A program made the translations under genes and the position numbers. The notes under the pieces are model-generated. The model made no database searches. It was given only the letters and a program-made list of their open reading frames with translations, and was not told the DNA's origin. This document shows positions 21,774-29,720 of a stretch of 62,438 nucleotides of DNA, one piece after another (the stretch's first letter is position 1; each line of letters starts with the position of its first letter). Source of the stretch: Candidatus Saccharimonadota bacterium (GTDB taxonomy: Bacteria; Patescibacteriota; Saccharimonadia; Saccharimonadales; Saccharimonadaceae); NCBI GenBank assembly GCA_017557865.1, contig JAFYXW010000013.1:1-62438 (forward strand). The letters are read 5' to 3'.

Positions 21774-22653
21774 TTTCCTTTTCTCCCTTCTTCACATACA
21801 TAGTTGCAAGTTTCGAAAAATCTACCAAAGGTTCCCTTACTGCCGTATCTGGATTGTTGAAGTTATAATAAAGCTCTGCGAGTTCCCTTGTTTTTAGTCT
21901 CACTGCGTGTACGCCAATTCTAAACAAACCATCCACTACCGAGTTTACGCGGTTGTTTAATTCTTCCATGGCTTTGTCGTAAGTAGCGCGATCAATTCTG
22001 GTTACTTCTGGACCCTTGGCTTTACCAAATGTCTTGAACAAATTCTTGGTCTGGTTCAACACTTTTTCTGCATCCACCGATGTATAATATGGGATTACAA
22101 TAAAGAATGATTTATCCATGATGTTTGCTTCTTGCGACAGAATATCGATAAAGTTAATGTAGTCATCCATCAAGACGCTAAGCAGCATGTTATCGTTATT
22201 GCGACGAATCTCAGACAATTTTTCGATATATGGGCCAATGTCTACGCGTTGGCTTCTTACCAAAATCTGCGTAGTAAACTTTAGTGAGTTCAAAAATTGT
22301 TGATACGAAAATTCTACCGCTTCACGTTCTGCATCGGACATCAAATCAAAGTTAATTGATTTACAAGCCACTACCGCACGGAAAGAACCATCTTTCATAA
22401 TCACAACATTATCGCGTAGCTCAGAAATAAGCAGCGTAGATTGTGTAGAAGTTGGCACATCCTTGTTTGGCGAAACTGGCGCCACTTGATTTGCTGTCAT
22501 TGCTGCCGACCCAAGCAAAGCCGCATTCGGATTTTGACTCTGGGTTGGCGCCATTTGTGGTGCCGTTTGTGTTGCCGGCACTGCAGGAGCTACTGGCGCT
22601 GGTTGCGCCGGTTGACCAGGAAACATCATTTGGGGATTCTGTTGTGGATTCAT
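21766..22653 (-). CDS. Stand-alone VirB4/TraC N-terminal-type domain protein
   Basis: A 295-residue protein. Residues 1-75 are a low-complexity Pro/Gln/Ala tail (QQNPQMMFPGQPAQPAPVAP...) and look disordered. Residues 80-290 resemble the TraC-like domain that begins VirB4 ATPases: LRDNVVIMKDGSFRAVVACKSINFDLMSDAEREAVEFSYQQFLNSLKF and RVDIGPYIEKLSEIR. It lies between PrgI and the VirB4 ATPase, overlapping the latter by eight bases. The simplest reading is a VirB4 split into two polypeptides. Only three bases separate it from prgI and there is no Shine-Dalgarno, so translation is probably coupled. Confidence 0.8.
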   Translation of the reverse strand: MNPQQNPQMMFPGQPAQPAPVAPAVPATQTAPQMAPTQSQNPNAALLGSAAMTANQVAPVSPNKDVPTSTQSTLLISELRDNVVIMKDGSFRAVVACKSINFDLMSDAEREAVEFSYQQFLNSLKFTTQILVRSQRVDIGPYIEKLSEIRRNNDNMLLSVLMDDYINFIDILSQEANIMDKSFFIVIPYYTSVDAEKVLNQTKNLFKTFGKAKGPEVTRIDRATYDKAMEELNNRVNSVVDGLFRIGVHAVRLKTRELAELYYNFNNPDTAVREPLVDFSKLATMYVKKGEKENG

Positions 22654-22656
22654 AAC

Positions 22657-23475
22657 TTAGTGTAGCGATATAAAAACTTCGCCCTCATCCTTTCTATTTA
22701 TACGGTTAGCTTCCTTCGCGATAGTCGCAACTGAAAAATCAGAATTATTAGCTAATTCCATTATACTAGGTTTTGGTGGAGTTGCCACCGGTTTTTCTTC
22801 CTTTTCCACAGGCTTTTCCACAAGCGGTTTCGGCTCTTCTGCCGTTTCGCTCTTTTTTACCACTGTAGCACCCATTGTCTCGATATTAGTATTTCTTTCA
22901 ATCGCTTCGCGCATCTCTTCAATTGCTTCACGATGTCGATCTTTAGTATCTTGATTTACCGCCCGGTCTATAATTTCGGAATGATAATTATCAAACATAT
23001 CATCGATAGCATTAGCCTCGGCAGCCAAATCGTCCCGCATGTTATTATTTATACTTTTAATTGCCTGTCCTTCTGAATCTACGATATCCGCAAGGAAAGA
23101 CAATCTATGCGTTGCTTCCTCCTCAGACAAGTCGCGTTTTTTGGACTCTTCTGTAATTTTTGGCGCCGTAATCAAAATTGTAGATTCCCTCTGCCCTGGT
23201 ACCCACAAGCGCTTGCGCGGCTTTAGGTAATAAGAAACTAGCGCAGCTAAATATGTTTCCATCGGTTGGTCTTTTTTAAGTGGTAGCGCCAAGACCAAAA
23301 AGAATAATGCCACCGGAATTGGTATGATTACTAGTAGTGGGAAAATTTGGAAAAGCCCCACCGCTAGCGCAACACAACCACCGGCAATCAAAAGATATAC
23401 GAACTGCCGAAAACTAAACGGCCCGATTAATTTGTCGTCCGCCTCAACGTCTTGAGGCACTTTATATTGCGCCAT
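22657..23475 (-). CDS. PrgI-family T4SS membrane protein (VirB3-like) with long tail
   Basis: A 272-residue protein. The PrgI signature opens it: YKVPQDVEADDKLIGPFSFRQFVYLLIAGG, followed by two membrane helices (about 22-40 and 45-66) and YLAALVSYYLKPRKRLWVPG. PrgI proteins take the VirB3 place next to VirB4 in Gram-positive conjugation systems. Here the domain ends by about residue 105, and an unusual charged, largely helical cytosolic tail of about 165 residues follows (KKRDLSEEEATHRLSFL, EEPKPLVEKPVEKEEKPV). Ordinary PrgI proteins are about 100-150 residues. TATAAT (23484-23489, minus) is eight bases before the ATG, so the T4SS core operon probably starts here as a leaderless mRNA. Confidence 0.88.
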   Translation of the reverse strand: MAQYKVPQDVEADDKLIGPFSFRQFVYLLIAGGCVALAVGLFQIFPLLVIIPIPVALFFLVLALPLKKDQPMETYLAALVSYYLKPRKRLWVPGQRESTILITAPKITEESKKRDLSEEEATHRLSFLADIVDSEGQAIKSINNNMRDDLAAEANAIDDMFDNYHSEIIDRAVNQDTKDRHREAIEEMREAIERNTNIETMGATVVKKSETAEEPKPLVEKPVEKEEKPVATPPKPSIMELANNSDFSVATIAKEANRINRKDEGEVFISLH

Positions 23476-23524
23476 ACATATACATTATAACATAAGAATT
23501 ATCTTAAAAAAAGAATTGGACAAG

Positions 23525-23552
23525 AAAAAACCGCCGAGTTTACACCCAGCGG
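23525..23552 (-). terminator. Terminator after the 23559 gene
   Basis: On the minus strand CCGCTGGGT pairs with ACTCGGCGG (two wobbles) with a four-base loop, then six Ts. It is nearly the same element as at 25075-25104, sharing the 18 bases ttggacaagaaaaaaccg. Confidence 0.82.
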
Positions 23553-23558
23553 CTTTTG

Positions 23559-24233
23559 TCATTTTTTAGAAAGTTGATAATACAATTCATTGAGGGTTGC
23601 TTCCCAAGGTCCTCTCTCCTGGCATACGCCATTAGCAAAGTCAAAGTTTATTTTAAACTTTTCATTGAAAACGCGGTGGAAAACAATATTGCTTGAGCCA
23701 CTTTCGTCCTCCCATTGTGCCAAGACAGAGTTTGAAAACTGTTGACTGCCGCTATAACATAATTTCAATTTGTACCAAGGGCCATCCTCATAAGTCTTTT
23801 TGTACTCGTACCAATAATCGAAGTAGAACCAATCTCCATTTCTGGTGCCACAACGTGTTGCCAATTTGATAATCTGCTCGGTTATTTGTTCCATACGACG
23901 GCGGTTCGCTTCTGCCTGCAATCTGCAAAGCTGCTCTAACGTCTTGTTGTCACGAGCTCCTGCACCAGGCCAACGGCAATTGTCTTCTTCGTGCTCCAAT
24001 AAATTGTCAACGAATGGTTCCCATATGCCGGGTTCATAACAGCTAGGGCGATCCGACTCTTTTTCGTCTTCGAAGACTTTCATTCCCCCGAGCCAAAGTG
24101 CTATATTTTCATCACCTTTTAAAACCATTAAACCAGTTCCAAAAGGGTCGAAATAACACCTGAGGTTTTGGTCTTTGAGGGTATAGCCATATTCAATTAG
24201 TTCATTTAACTTGTCATACATACGCTTACTCAT
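23559..24233 (-). CDS. Hypothetical protein, paralogue A of a tandem pair
   Basis: A 224-residue soluble protein without a recognised domain. It is a clear paralogue of the next gene: shared landmarks are a start with LxELIEYGYT/LEELVFYGYT, YFDPFxxGL, LWLGGMKVF/VWLGEKLVF, YEPGIWEPFVDNLLEHE/YYPGIWEQFAGNLLEYE, then LxRLQAEANRR and a final GPWEATLNELYY/GAWEDLFDKW. AGAGGTG precedes the ATG, 15 bases after the paralogue stop, so they share one operon. The pair sits inside the T4SS cluster but has its own consensus promoter and terminator. It could be a toxin-immunity or regulatory pair; nothing shows which. Confidence 0.78.
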   Translation of the reverse strand: MSKRMYDKLNELIEYGYTLKDQNLRCYFDPFGTGLMVLKGDENIALWLGGMKVFEDEKESDRPSCYEPGIWEPFVDNLLEHEEDNCRWPGAGARDNKTLEQLCRLQAEANRRRMEQITEQIIKLATRCGTRNGDWFYFDYWYEYKKTYEDGPWYKLKLCYSGSQQFSNSVLAQWEDESGSSNIVFHRVFNEKFKINFDFANGVCQERGPWEATLNELYYQLSKK

Positions 24234-24248
24234 GTTTTCACCTCTTTT

Positions 24249-24932
24249 CTACCATTTGTCGAATAAGTCTTCCCAGGCTCCTGGGACATAATACCCGTTA
24301 TCGCCAATCGGGTTGATTTTGCCACGTTCGTTGATGTAGCGAAGAAAGACGGTTTCACAATTGTAGGTGACGACTACAAAATCTTGGTACTTGACGCTTT
24401 TTGCGTAACTAAAAGAGGCTTTGCCTTTTTCACCAAGACGAAAGACGTTTTCGCGAGAGCAATATATATTGCTTTCTGTGTATTCGCCTTTGAGTGCAGC
24501 AATTCCGACGGCAATTCCGATACACCTTTCTGTATACTCGTTGATAAAACGATTGTTTGCCTCTGCCTGCAACTTGGCTAAGCGCATCAGCGAATGATCA
24601 AACACAGGAGCGGGTGCATCGGGAGCGAGTATGTGTTCACTTCTGTAGTTTTCATACTCCAGCAAGTTTCCTGCAAATTGTTCCCATATGCCAGGATAGT
24701 AATAGTCGCGTTCGTTTTCGTGATACGGATGGCTAATAAAAACCAGCTTCTCTCCTAACCAAACTTTGAACACGCTATTGTCTTCTCCTTCTACGCTTAG
24801 GTCTTTTTTGTATGCGATTTTTAGACCGGCGTCGAATGGGTCAAAATACGTTGTTACATTTTCGTCTTCGTCGGTATAACCATAAAAAACGAGCTCTTCA
24901 AGAACAGATAAATCAAGATATTTTTCCTTCAT
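24249..24932 (-). CDS. Hypothetical protein, paralogue B of a tandem pair
   Basis: A 227-residue soluble protein related to the downstream gene (see the shared YFDPF, PGIWEQFAGNLLEYE and RLAKLQAEANNR segments). A nearly perfect AGGAGGTG lies six bases before the ATG. A consensus promoter at 25026-25054 gives a leader of about 85 bases, in which a 17-codon reading frame with its own Shine-Dalgarno overlaps this start. No membrane span, signal or catalytic motif is seen. The pair lies between the VirB6-like and PrgI genes, which suggests a later insertion into the secretion operon. Confidence 0.78.
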   Translation of the reverse strand: MKEKYLDLSVLEELVFYGYTDEDENVTTYFDPFDAGLKIAYKKDLSVEGEDNSVFKVWLGEKLVFISHPYHENERDYYYPGIWEQFAGNLLEYENYRSEHILAPDAPAPVFDHSLMRLAKLQAEANNRFINEYTERCIGIAVGIAALKGEYTESNIYCSRENVFRLGEKGKASFSYAKSVKYQDFVVVTYNCETVFLRYINERGKINPIGDNGYYVPGAWEDLFDKW

Positions 24933-24966
24933 TAGTCCACCTCCTATAAATATCTTTGCGCTTCAT
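24913..24966 (-). CDS. Possible 17-residue leader peptide
   Basis: ATG at 24966 with GAAGGTG upstream encodes MKRKDIYRRWTNEGKIS and stops inside the next gene, overlapping its start by about 20 bases in another frame. It is short and basic. It may couple or regulate translation of the 24932 gene, or it may be chance. Too short to test by composition. Confidence 0.35.
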   Translation of the reverse strand: MKRKDIYRRWTNEGKIS

Positions 24967-25025
24967 TATTATCACCTTCTTTCTCTCAAGGTTCCAAACT
25001 GCCCACATGTTTCTAATTTACATAT

Positions 25026-25054
25026 ATTATAACAAAAAAGCCCTGTTTTGTCAA
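25026..25054 (-). promoter_or_regulatory. Perfect consensus promoter for the paralogue pair
   Basis: On the minus strand TTGACA, exactly 17 bases, TATAAT. Both hexamers match the housekeeping-sigma consensus. The spacer ends TTTTTTGT, the T-tract-like junction seen at other promoters here. Confidence 0.9.
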
Positions 25055-25074
25055 AAGGCACCCCTTTGGACAAG

Positions 25075-25104
25075 AAAAAACCGTCGGGGTTAGAGCCGGC
25101 GGCT
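25075..25104. terminator. Bidirectional-looking terminator after the VirB6-like gene
   Basis: CCGTCGG / CCGGCGG stem flanked by A6 on one side and T5 on the other. It ends the VirB6-like transcript on the minus strand (one mismatch there) and is a near copy of the element at 23525-23552. Confidence 0.75.
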
Positions 25105-25106
25105 TT

Positions 25107-28100
25107 TTATCTTACAAGAATATCTAGATCTTCAAACCATCCTTTAATTTCAGGCAGATCTGCGTTTGGAAACTCGTTGCATTGGTCTTCAAAGCGTTGC
25201 AATGCCCTTGCGTATCTATCGTCGCCATTTAATATCTCAAATATCCTATGCTTCAACTCTTCTGGAGTACTACTCCTATCATAAGCGTCTTCCAATTCGC
25301 TTAGTAAGTTGCCCCTGCGCTCATTAGAGCGATTGTGCCCACCACGATCGTCCACATATATAAGTCGGCCATTTTTGTCGTGCTTTTGCTGGCGGAATTC
25401 CTTTGAAGCGGTCTGGAGATCTTGATCCACAAGCAACGGGTCAAAGGCGATATCTGGATTGTTTATCCACTCTCTCTTAACCATCTCCAAGAACTCATAC
25501 TGTCTATCGGCGGTACCAGGCTTCTGATTATCCGCGGTATTACTGGTCCTGAGCCTATCAAATGCTGGCAACACTTTTTTCATTGCTGGGAACAAGAGTT
25601 TGCGTTTGACAGTGTTCATACGCTCTTCGTAAGTTGGTTCTCTGTCCTTTACAGGCTCATATTTAATCTCGCCGTCGTCATCGTATACTAGTTTACCACG
25701 TTCATTGTATACCCAATTCTCACCGGCGGCAAATATCTTATTATTAATATTTTTGTCGTTCTTAAGCTCTTCTTCAGGGAAAATCCTATCCCAGTTCTTT
25801 GGGTTCAACACGTCTGTTAGATATTCAACTGATGCTGGGTTTTGTGTGTTAAACGAACCTGGCTTCAAAGTTTTTACGATACTATCGAGCACCCAAAGTG
25901 CATGGCCTGTTGAGCTTGTAATCTGACGGTTGCCAATACCCGAGTTGAACATTGAACCAGCCCAAGCTGCATTGCCCTTATAATCTTTCATGGCGCGACC
26001 AATGGTCGTACTGTATCTAGACAAGCCAATATCATTTGGAGCAGGAGTAGGGATAGAACCTGGTTTTACGCCGGCAAGAATAGAATATAAATTATTAATT
26101 GGATCGGCGATTGGAATGTCATAGTTTGAAAGTACTTCTTTCATAAACGCCGCGTCATCATGGTTTTTGCCATCAGCACCAAGACCACGGTGAAGTCTAG
26201 CGATAATCTTACCGTTTTGATCCTTGAAGTCAAAGTATAAACCATTTTCGTCTCTCTTATCATAAAGTGTCAATCTTTCTGGAGCCTTTAAGAGAGCTTC
26301 GCCTTGAACCAACTCAAGGTTAACTTCTTTGCCTTTTTCATCTAACAGCACGTTACCATTAGCATCCAAGGCCTTCAAACGTTTACCGTTTTTATCTACT
26401 GCCCAGCCGTCATCATTCACCTTATAGCCAGCTGCCCAGCTACGAAATTCTTGTTTGTTAAAGCCGTTGTGACCATACTTTGCCAACCAGGTAAAGTATT
26501 CTGAACGTTGTTTGTTTTCTACCCTTGCAGCTTGCGCAATGACTTTGGCATTCAAACGTTGTTCGCCATTTGGCCCAGCTACAGACTGGATATAACGTCT
26601 AAATGTTTCTGGGCGCAAAGGATTGTTGTTCTCATCGCGCTCATCCGCATAGAGATATTGGTCAACCAAGAAGTTAATATCATCCTCTTCGTCCATTTCT
26701 TTCTGGTAGGCGGCACGGCCGTAATCAAGCCAGGCATTTACCGACTGCTCACCTAGCGCGGCATCTCTTGCATCATTCGTAAAGTATTCACTATAATGAT
26801 CAAGCACGTGATCGGTATGCGAAGACGCATTCTGAGACATCAACGAGTAGTTACGTGCAGCTTTCGCATTGCGTGAATATCTAGAAGTACGAGACGAACG
26901 ACTCTTCGTATCGCCAATTTCACTATCCGCAATCTTACGTTGTGTATATATATTTGCCCTGCCGCTAACAATATCTAGCGCATTCTTCGTATCTGTCTCT
27001 CTTAGCATACGTCTGCTTTCCAAATACTGCCTTAGCCTTGCAGATGGAGTTATGCCATTTGCCATAGTATTCGCAAGCGTTTGCGCCTTGTGTGATTCTG
27101 CCCAAGCTCTGTTTGTAGCAAGTGGCGCTGCAAAGAGCCCAGTAATCTTGGCGTTGACCGTACCAAGGAACGTACCAGACATTTTCATGAGAGACCAAGA
27201 GAAGAATAGTGGCAAAATCTTTACGATTGTACCCAAAATCATACCAAAGCCGTCGCTTGAGCTTGCAATAATCGCCCAACCAGCCAAGCTAGATGCGCCA
27301 AACAGTAATGAATACATTGGGTAAAATACCAACATTTTCACTAGCAAATCTTTCCATTTTCTAAACAGGCTTTCTGTATTCGGCAAAATATACGCCACGA
27401 TCGCAAGCGGTGCAATCATAATAAGTAGCGTTACCACCACCTGACGAAGTGCAATCGTAATAAGACCAGCAACCACAGCTACGAGGGCAGCTAGTGCTGC
27501 TGGGATCAACATCCAAATTTCACCACCTTCAAATGCCACCGTACCGGCACCCACCGCCAGTGTTGTGCCATCAGATAGCGATGTATAAAGTTTCGTCATT
27601 GCCACGCTGGTTTCCACATCAGAATAATGCTCCACCGACAGCATATCCGGCACCGTAGATTCCTCTACCGCTGTAAATATACCGCGCGCGCCATTACCAA
27701 TAATATTGGATGCGTCCACCGCTAGCGAACAAATCAAAAAGCTTAGGTTCACCATAATTGCGGCTACAATTAGTTTTGGCAATACCTTCTTTATGCCATA
27801 ATTCGAGATCCCCACCCCTGTTATCTGTGAATATACTGCTACTAATAGGAAGATAATGAACGCGATGTTCGCCACGCCCAAACAGTATTTCCAAATCTGG
27901 TAAATCGGCGATTCCTCGCTTGCTACAACTGGATTCACCTCTAATAGATCTTTGTTTTTAGCATAGAGCCAGTCCACTGCCTCAGAAATTTTACCAGTGG
28001 TTGGACAGACAAGCCAACCCAGAGAGCCCAAGCTGTCATCACAAGTCTTGGTTTCTACCTTTGGTTCTTCCTCTTCAGTGGTTGTTTTTTCTACGGTAGT

Positions 28101-28247
28101 TTCTTCAACGGCCGTATCTGTATTATCAGGGACAGCGTATGCCGCATTGCTACTTGCAAAAATTGGCAAAATAAGTCCTAAAATACCAAAAAGACACCCA
28201 AAAATGGCGTTTACCAACCTAATTTTCAAAGGTTTTTTCGTTATCAT
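25107..28247 (-). CDS. VirB6/TrbL-like T4SS inner-membrane protein with large cytosolic domain
   Basis: A 1046-residue protein. An N-terminal signal-type helix (residues 10-38) and an acidic Thr/Glu stretch (EETTVEKTTTEEEEPKVE) come first. About six membrane helices follow between residues 115 and 375 (CLGVANIAFIIFLLVAVYS, KLIVAAIMVNLSFLICSLAVD, ALAALVAVVAGLITIALRQVVVTLLIMIAPLAIVAYILP, VKMLVFYPMYSLLFGASSLAGW). The RQVVVTLLIMIAPLAIV segment is characteristic of VirB6/TrbL channel proteins. The remaining 650 residues are soluble, charged and unfamiliar, with repeated tyrosine/arginine-rich helices. Start 28247 is chosen because AAGGGAGG precedes it and the longer frame overlaps the promoter. 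Confidence 0.88.
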   Translation of the reverse strand: MITKKPLKIRLVNAIFGCLFGILGLILPIFASSNAAYAVPDNTDTAVEETTVEKTTTEEEEPKVETKTCDDSLGSLGWLVCPTTGKISEAVDWLYAKNKDLLEVNPVVASEESPIYQIWKYCLGVANIAFIIFLLVAVYSQITGVGISNYGIKKVLPKLIVAAIMVNLSFLICSLAVDASNIIGNGARGIFTAVEESTVPDMLSVEHYSDVETSVAMTKLYTSLSDGTTLAVGAGTVAFEGGEIWMLIPAALAALVAVVAGLITIALRQVVVTLLIMIAPLAIVAYILPNTESLFRKWKDLLVKMLVFYPMYSLLFGASSLAGWAIIASSSDGFGMILGTIVKILPLFFSWSLMKMSGTFLGTVNAKITGLFAAPLATNRAWAESHKAQTLANTMANGITPSARLRQYLESRRMLRETDTKNALDIVSGRANIYTQRKIADSEIGDTKSRSSRTSRYSRNAKAARNYSLMSQNASSHTDHVLDHYSEYFTNDARDAALGEQSVNAWLDYGRAAYQKEMDEEDDINFLVDQYLYADERDENNNPLRPETFRRYIQSVAGPNGEQRLNAKVIAQAARVENKQRSEYFTWLAKYGHNGFNKQEFRSWAAGYKVNDDGWAVDKNGKRLKALDANGNVLLDEKGKEVNLELVQGEALLKAPERLTLYDKRDENGLYFDFKDQNGKIIARLHRGLGADGKNHDDAAFMKEVLSNYDIPIADPINNLYSILAGVKPGSIPTPAPNDIGLSRYSTTIGRAMKDYKGNAAWAGSMFNSGIGNRQITSSTGHALWVLDSIVKTLKPGSFNTQNPASVEYLTDVLNPKNWDRIFPEEELKNDKNINNKIFAAGENWVYNERGKLVYDDDGEIKYEPVKDREPTYEERMNTVKRKLLFPAMKKVLPAFDRLRTSNTADNQKPGTADRQYEFLEMVKREWINNPDIAFDPLLVDQDLQTASKEFRQQKHDKNGRLIYVDDRGGHNRSNERRGNLLSELEDAYDRSSTPEELKHRIFEILNGDDRYARALQRFEDQCNEFPNADLPEIKGWFEDLDILVR

Positions 28248-28281
28248 AGGAAAAATCGCCTCCCTTATAAGGCGTACTTTT

Positions 28282-28310
28282 ATTATAGCACGCATAAGCA
28301 TTTTTGTCAA
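28282..28310 (-). promoter_or_regulatory. Perfect consensus promoter for the VirB6-like gene
   Basis: On the minus strand TTGACA, 17 bases, TATAAT. The leader carries CCTTATAAGG, a palindrome touching the Shine-Dalgarno. Confidence 0.9.
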
Positions 28311-28332
28311 GAGTAAAATAGGCTATTTTTGC

Positions 28333-28361
28333 TTGGACTTTTCGATAAACTGTGTTATTAT
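28333..28361 (+). promoter_or_regulatory. Promoter of the pilin operon (leaderless)
   Basis: TTGGAC, 17 bases, TATTAT, then only six bases to the ATG at 28368. It is divergent from the VirB6-like promoter, with 22 bases between the two -35 boxes. Confidence 0.75.
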
Positions 28362-28367
28362 GAAAAT

Positions 28368-29036
28368 ATGTTAAAGAAACTAATTCTATCTATTGCAATA
28401 TTAAGCTTATCTTTATTCTCCGTCACCCCTGTATTTGCCGAATGCCGTACTGTTCTAGGCATGCCTTCTTGGGACTGTGATGTCAATTTAACCCCTTCAA
28501 ATGATGAAGAGCTCACTACTGGGACTATCTGGCAAATTGTGGCCAATATTGCTACAGATCTCTCTATAATTGCTACTTATCTTGCGCTTGGCTATGTGAT
28601 TTTTGGTGGCTATAAATATATCTTTTCTAGTGGCGATGTGGGTAAACTTGCCGTTGGTAAAAAGACTTTGAACCAAGCCTTTATTGGTCTAGCTATTGCG
28701 ATGTCTGCATCTGTTATTCTTGGCACTATCCGCACGGTTCTAGCCGCAAACAACCAACTTAACTGTGACCCAATCACTGGCGTTGGTTGTCTTAGCACTA
28801 GCGAAGTCACCACTACCGTGGCCGGCACCTTCCAGTGGGCCATCGGCGTAGCTGGTGTTGTTGCGCTTGTATTTGTAGTAGGCGGCGGCATCTTTTACAT
28901 GACTTCAAACGGCGATCCAAACCAACTGACAAAGGCCAAAAACATGATCAAATATGCTCTCATCGGCCTAGTAATCGTAGTTCTCTCCGAAGCTATTATC
29001 ACATTTATGGTTAACACAATCTTAAATACTAATTAG
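28368..29036 (+). CDS. Double-domain T4SS pilin (VirB2/TrbC-like)
   Basis: A 222-residue exported membrane protein with a signal peptide (residues 1-24, ending TPVFA-E). It holds two tandem pilin-like units, each with two membrane helices around a GGxxYxxSxGD loop: LALGYVIFGGYKYIFSSGDVGKLAVGKKTLNQAFIGLAIAMSASVILG and VALVFVVGGGIFYMTSNGDPNQLTKAKNMIKYALIGLVIVVLSEAIITF. Each matches the layout of the T4SS pilin family. The mRNA appears leaderless (TATTAT six bases before ATG). Two single-unit pilins follow. A fused tandem pilin is unusual and may cap, anchor or seed a filament. Confidence 0.88.
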   Translation: MLKKLILSIAILSLSLFSVTPVFAECRTVLGMPSWDCDVNLTPSNDEELTTGTIWQIVANIATDLSIIATYLALGYVIFGGYKYIFSSGDVGKLAVGKKTLNQAFIGLAIAMSASVILGTIRTVLAANNQLNCDPITGVGCLSTSEVTTTVAGTFQWAIGVAGVVALVFVVGGGIFYMTSNGDPNQLTKAKNMIKYALIGLVIVVLSEAIITFMVNTILNTN

Positions 29037-29046
29037 AAAGGATTCT

Positions 29047-29343
29047 ATGGGCAACGTAAACTGTAGCCAATTACCAGAAGCATTAAAAGAGGCCAACAAC
29101 TGCAACAGTAGCTCTGCTGTTGATGTTACCGACAACGTAAGGCATATCCTAGCCGGTATTATCGGTGCTGCTGGTCTTGTTGCGGTCATCTTTATTATCA
29201 TCGGCGGCATCAACTATATGACTTCGGGTGGCGATGCTGGCAAACTCAAAAAAGCCAAAGACACCATCCTTTACGCCGTAATCGGCCTCATTATCTGTGT
29301 TTTATCCTTTGCTATCGTCAACTGGGCCATCAACGCAATATAA
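29047..29343 (+). CDS. T4SS pilin (VirB2-like)
   Basis: A 98-residue protein with two membrane helices (about 34-56 and 75-97) around the loop GGINYMTSGGDAGKLKKAKDTILYAVIGL, the T4SS pilin signature. There is no cleavable signal peptide by eye; the N-terminus is polar (MGNVNCSQLPEALKEANNCNSSSAV) with two cysteines that could form a disulfide outside the cell. AAAGG lies five bases before the ATG, ten bases after the upstream stop, so it shares the pilin operon. Confidence 0.88.
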   Translation: MGNVNCSQLPEALKEANNCNSSSAVDVTDNVRHILAGIIGAAGLVAVIFIIIGGINYMTSGGDAGKLKKAKDTILYAVIGLIICVLSFAIVNWAINAI

Positions 29344-29351
29344 TAAAACTA

Positions 29352-29380
29352 TTGCATTTTCTTTAAAATAGTTATAAAAT
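29352..29380 (+). promoter_or_regulatory. Extra promoter for the 29406 pilin
   Basis: TTGCAT, 17 bases, TAAAAT. An internal promoter would let this pilin be made in excess of the two before it. Confidence 0.6.
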
Positions 29381-29405
29381 AAAGTTAAATTAAAAGGAAC
29401 TAATA

Positions 29406-29705
29406 ATGAAAAACATTTTATTGCAACTTGCCGCTAACACCCCAAAGCCAAACACGTTCAATGAGGGTGGCGATCTTCAAGGGAACATCAAAAGCGTCAT
29501 TAACGTAGTTATTGGCATTCTTGGTCTTGTTTGTGTTATCGTTATGATTATCGGTGGTATCAACTACATGACTTCTGCTGGTGATGCTGCCAAAGTTAAG
29601 AAAGGCAAAGACACTATCCTTTATGGTCTTATCGGCCTAGTTATCTGTGTGCTTGCTTACGCACTTGTTAACTGGGTTATCGGTAACGTTCTTGCTGGCG
29701 TTTAA
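29406..29705 (+). CDS. T4SS pilin (VirB2-like), probably the major one
   Basis: A 99-residue pilin, paralogue of its neighbour. Two membrane helices (about 33-54 and 73-96) surround GGINYMTSAGDAAKVKKGKDTILYGLIGL. The N-terminus is short and polar (MKNILLQLAANTPKPNTFNEGGD). AAAGGA precedes the ATG, a separate promoter lies upstream and a strong terminator follows, so its supply can be set independently; this is why I suspect it is the major subunit. Confidence 0.9.
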   Translation: MKNILLQLAANTPKPNTFNEGGDLQGNIKSVINVVIGILGLVCVIVMIIGGINYMTSAGDAAKVKKGKDTILYGLIGLVICVLAYALVNWVIGNVLAGV

Positions 29706-29720
29706 TTCGCTTCATCAAAA

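Noticed and set aside
21766-22653. Frameshifted rather than split VirB4
   Set aside because: The upstream frame has its own start, a long disordered head and a clean stop overlapping an ATG with Shine-Dalgarno, so two genes are more likely.
24590-24660. Insertion sequence carrying the 23559-24932 pair
   Set aside because: No transposase, no terminal inverted repeats. Only the similar terminators flank the pair.
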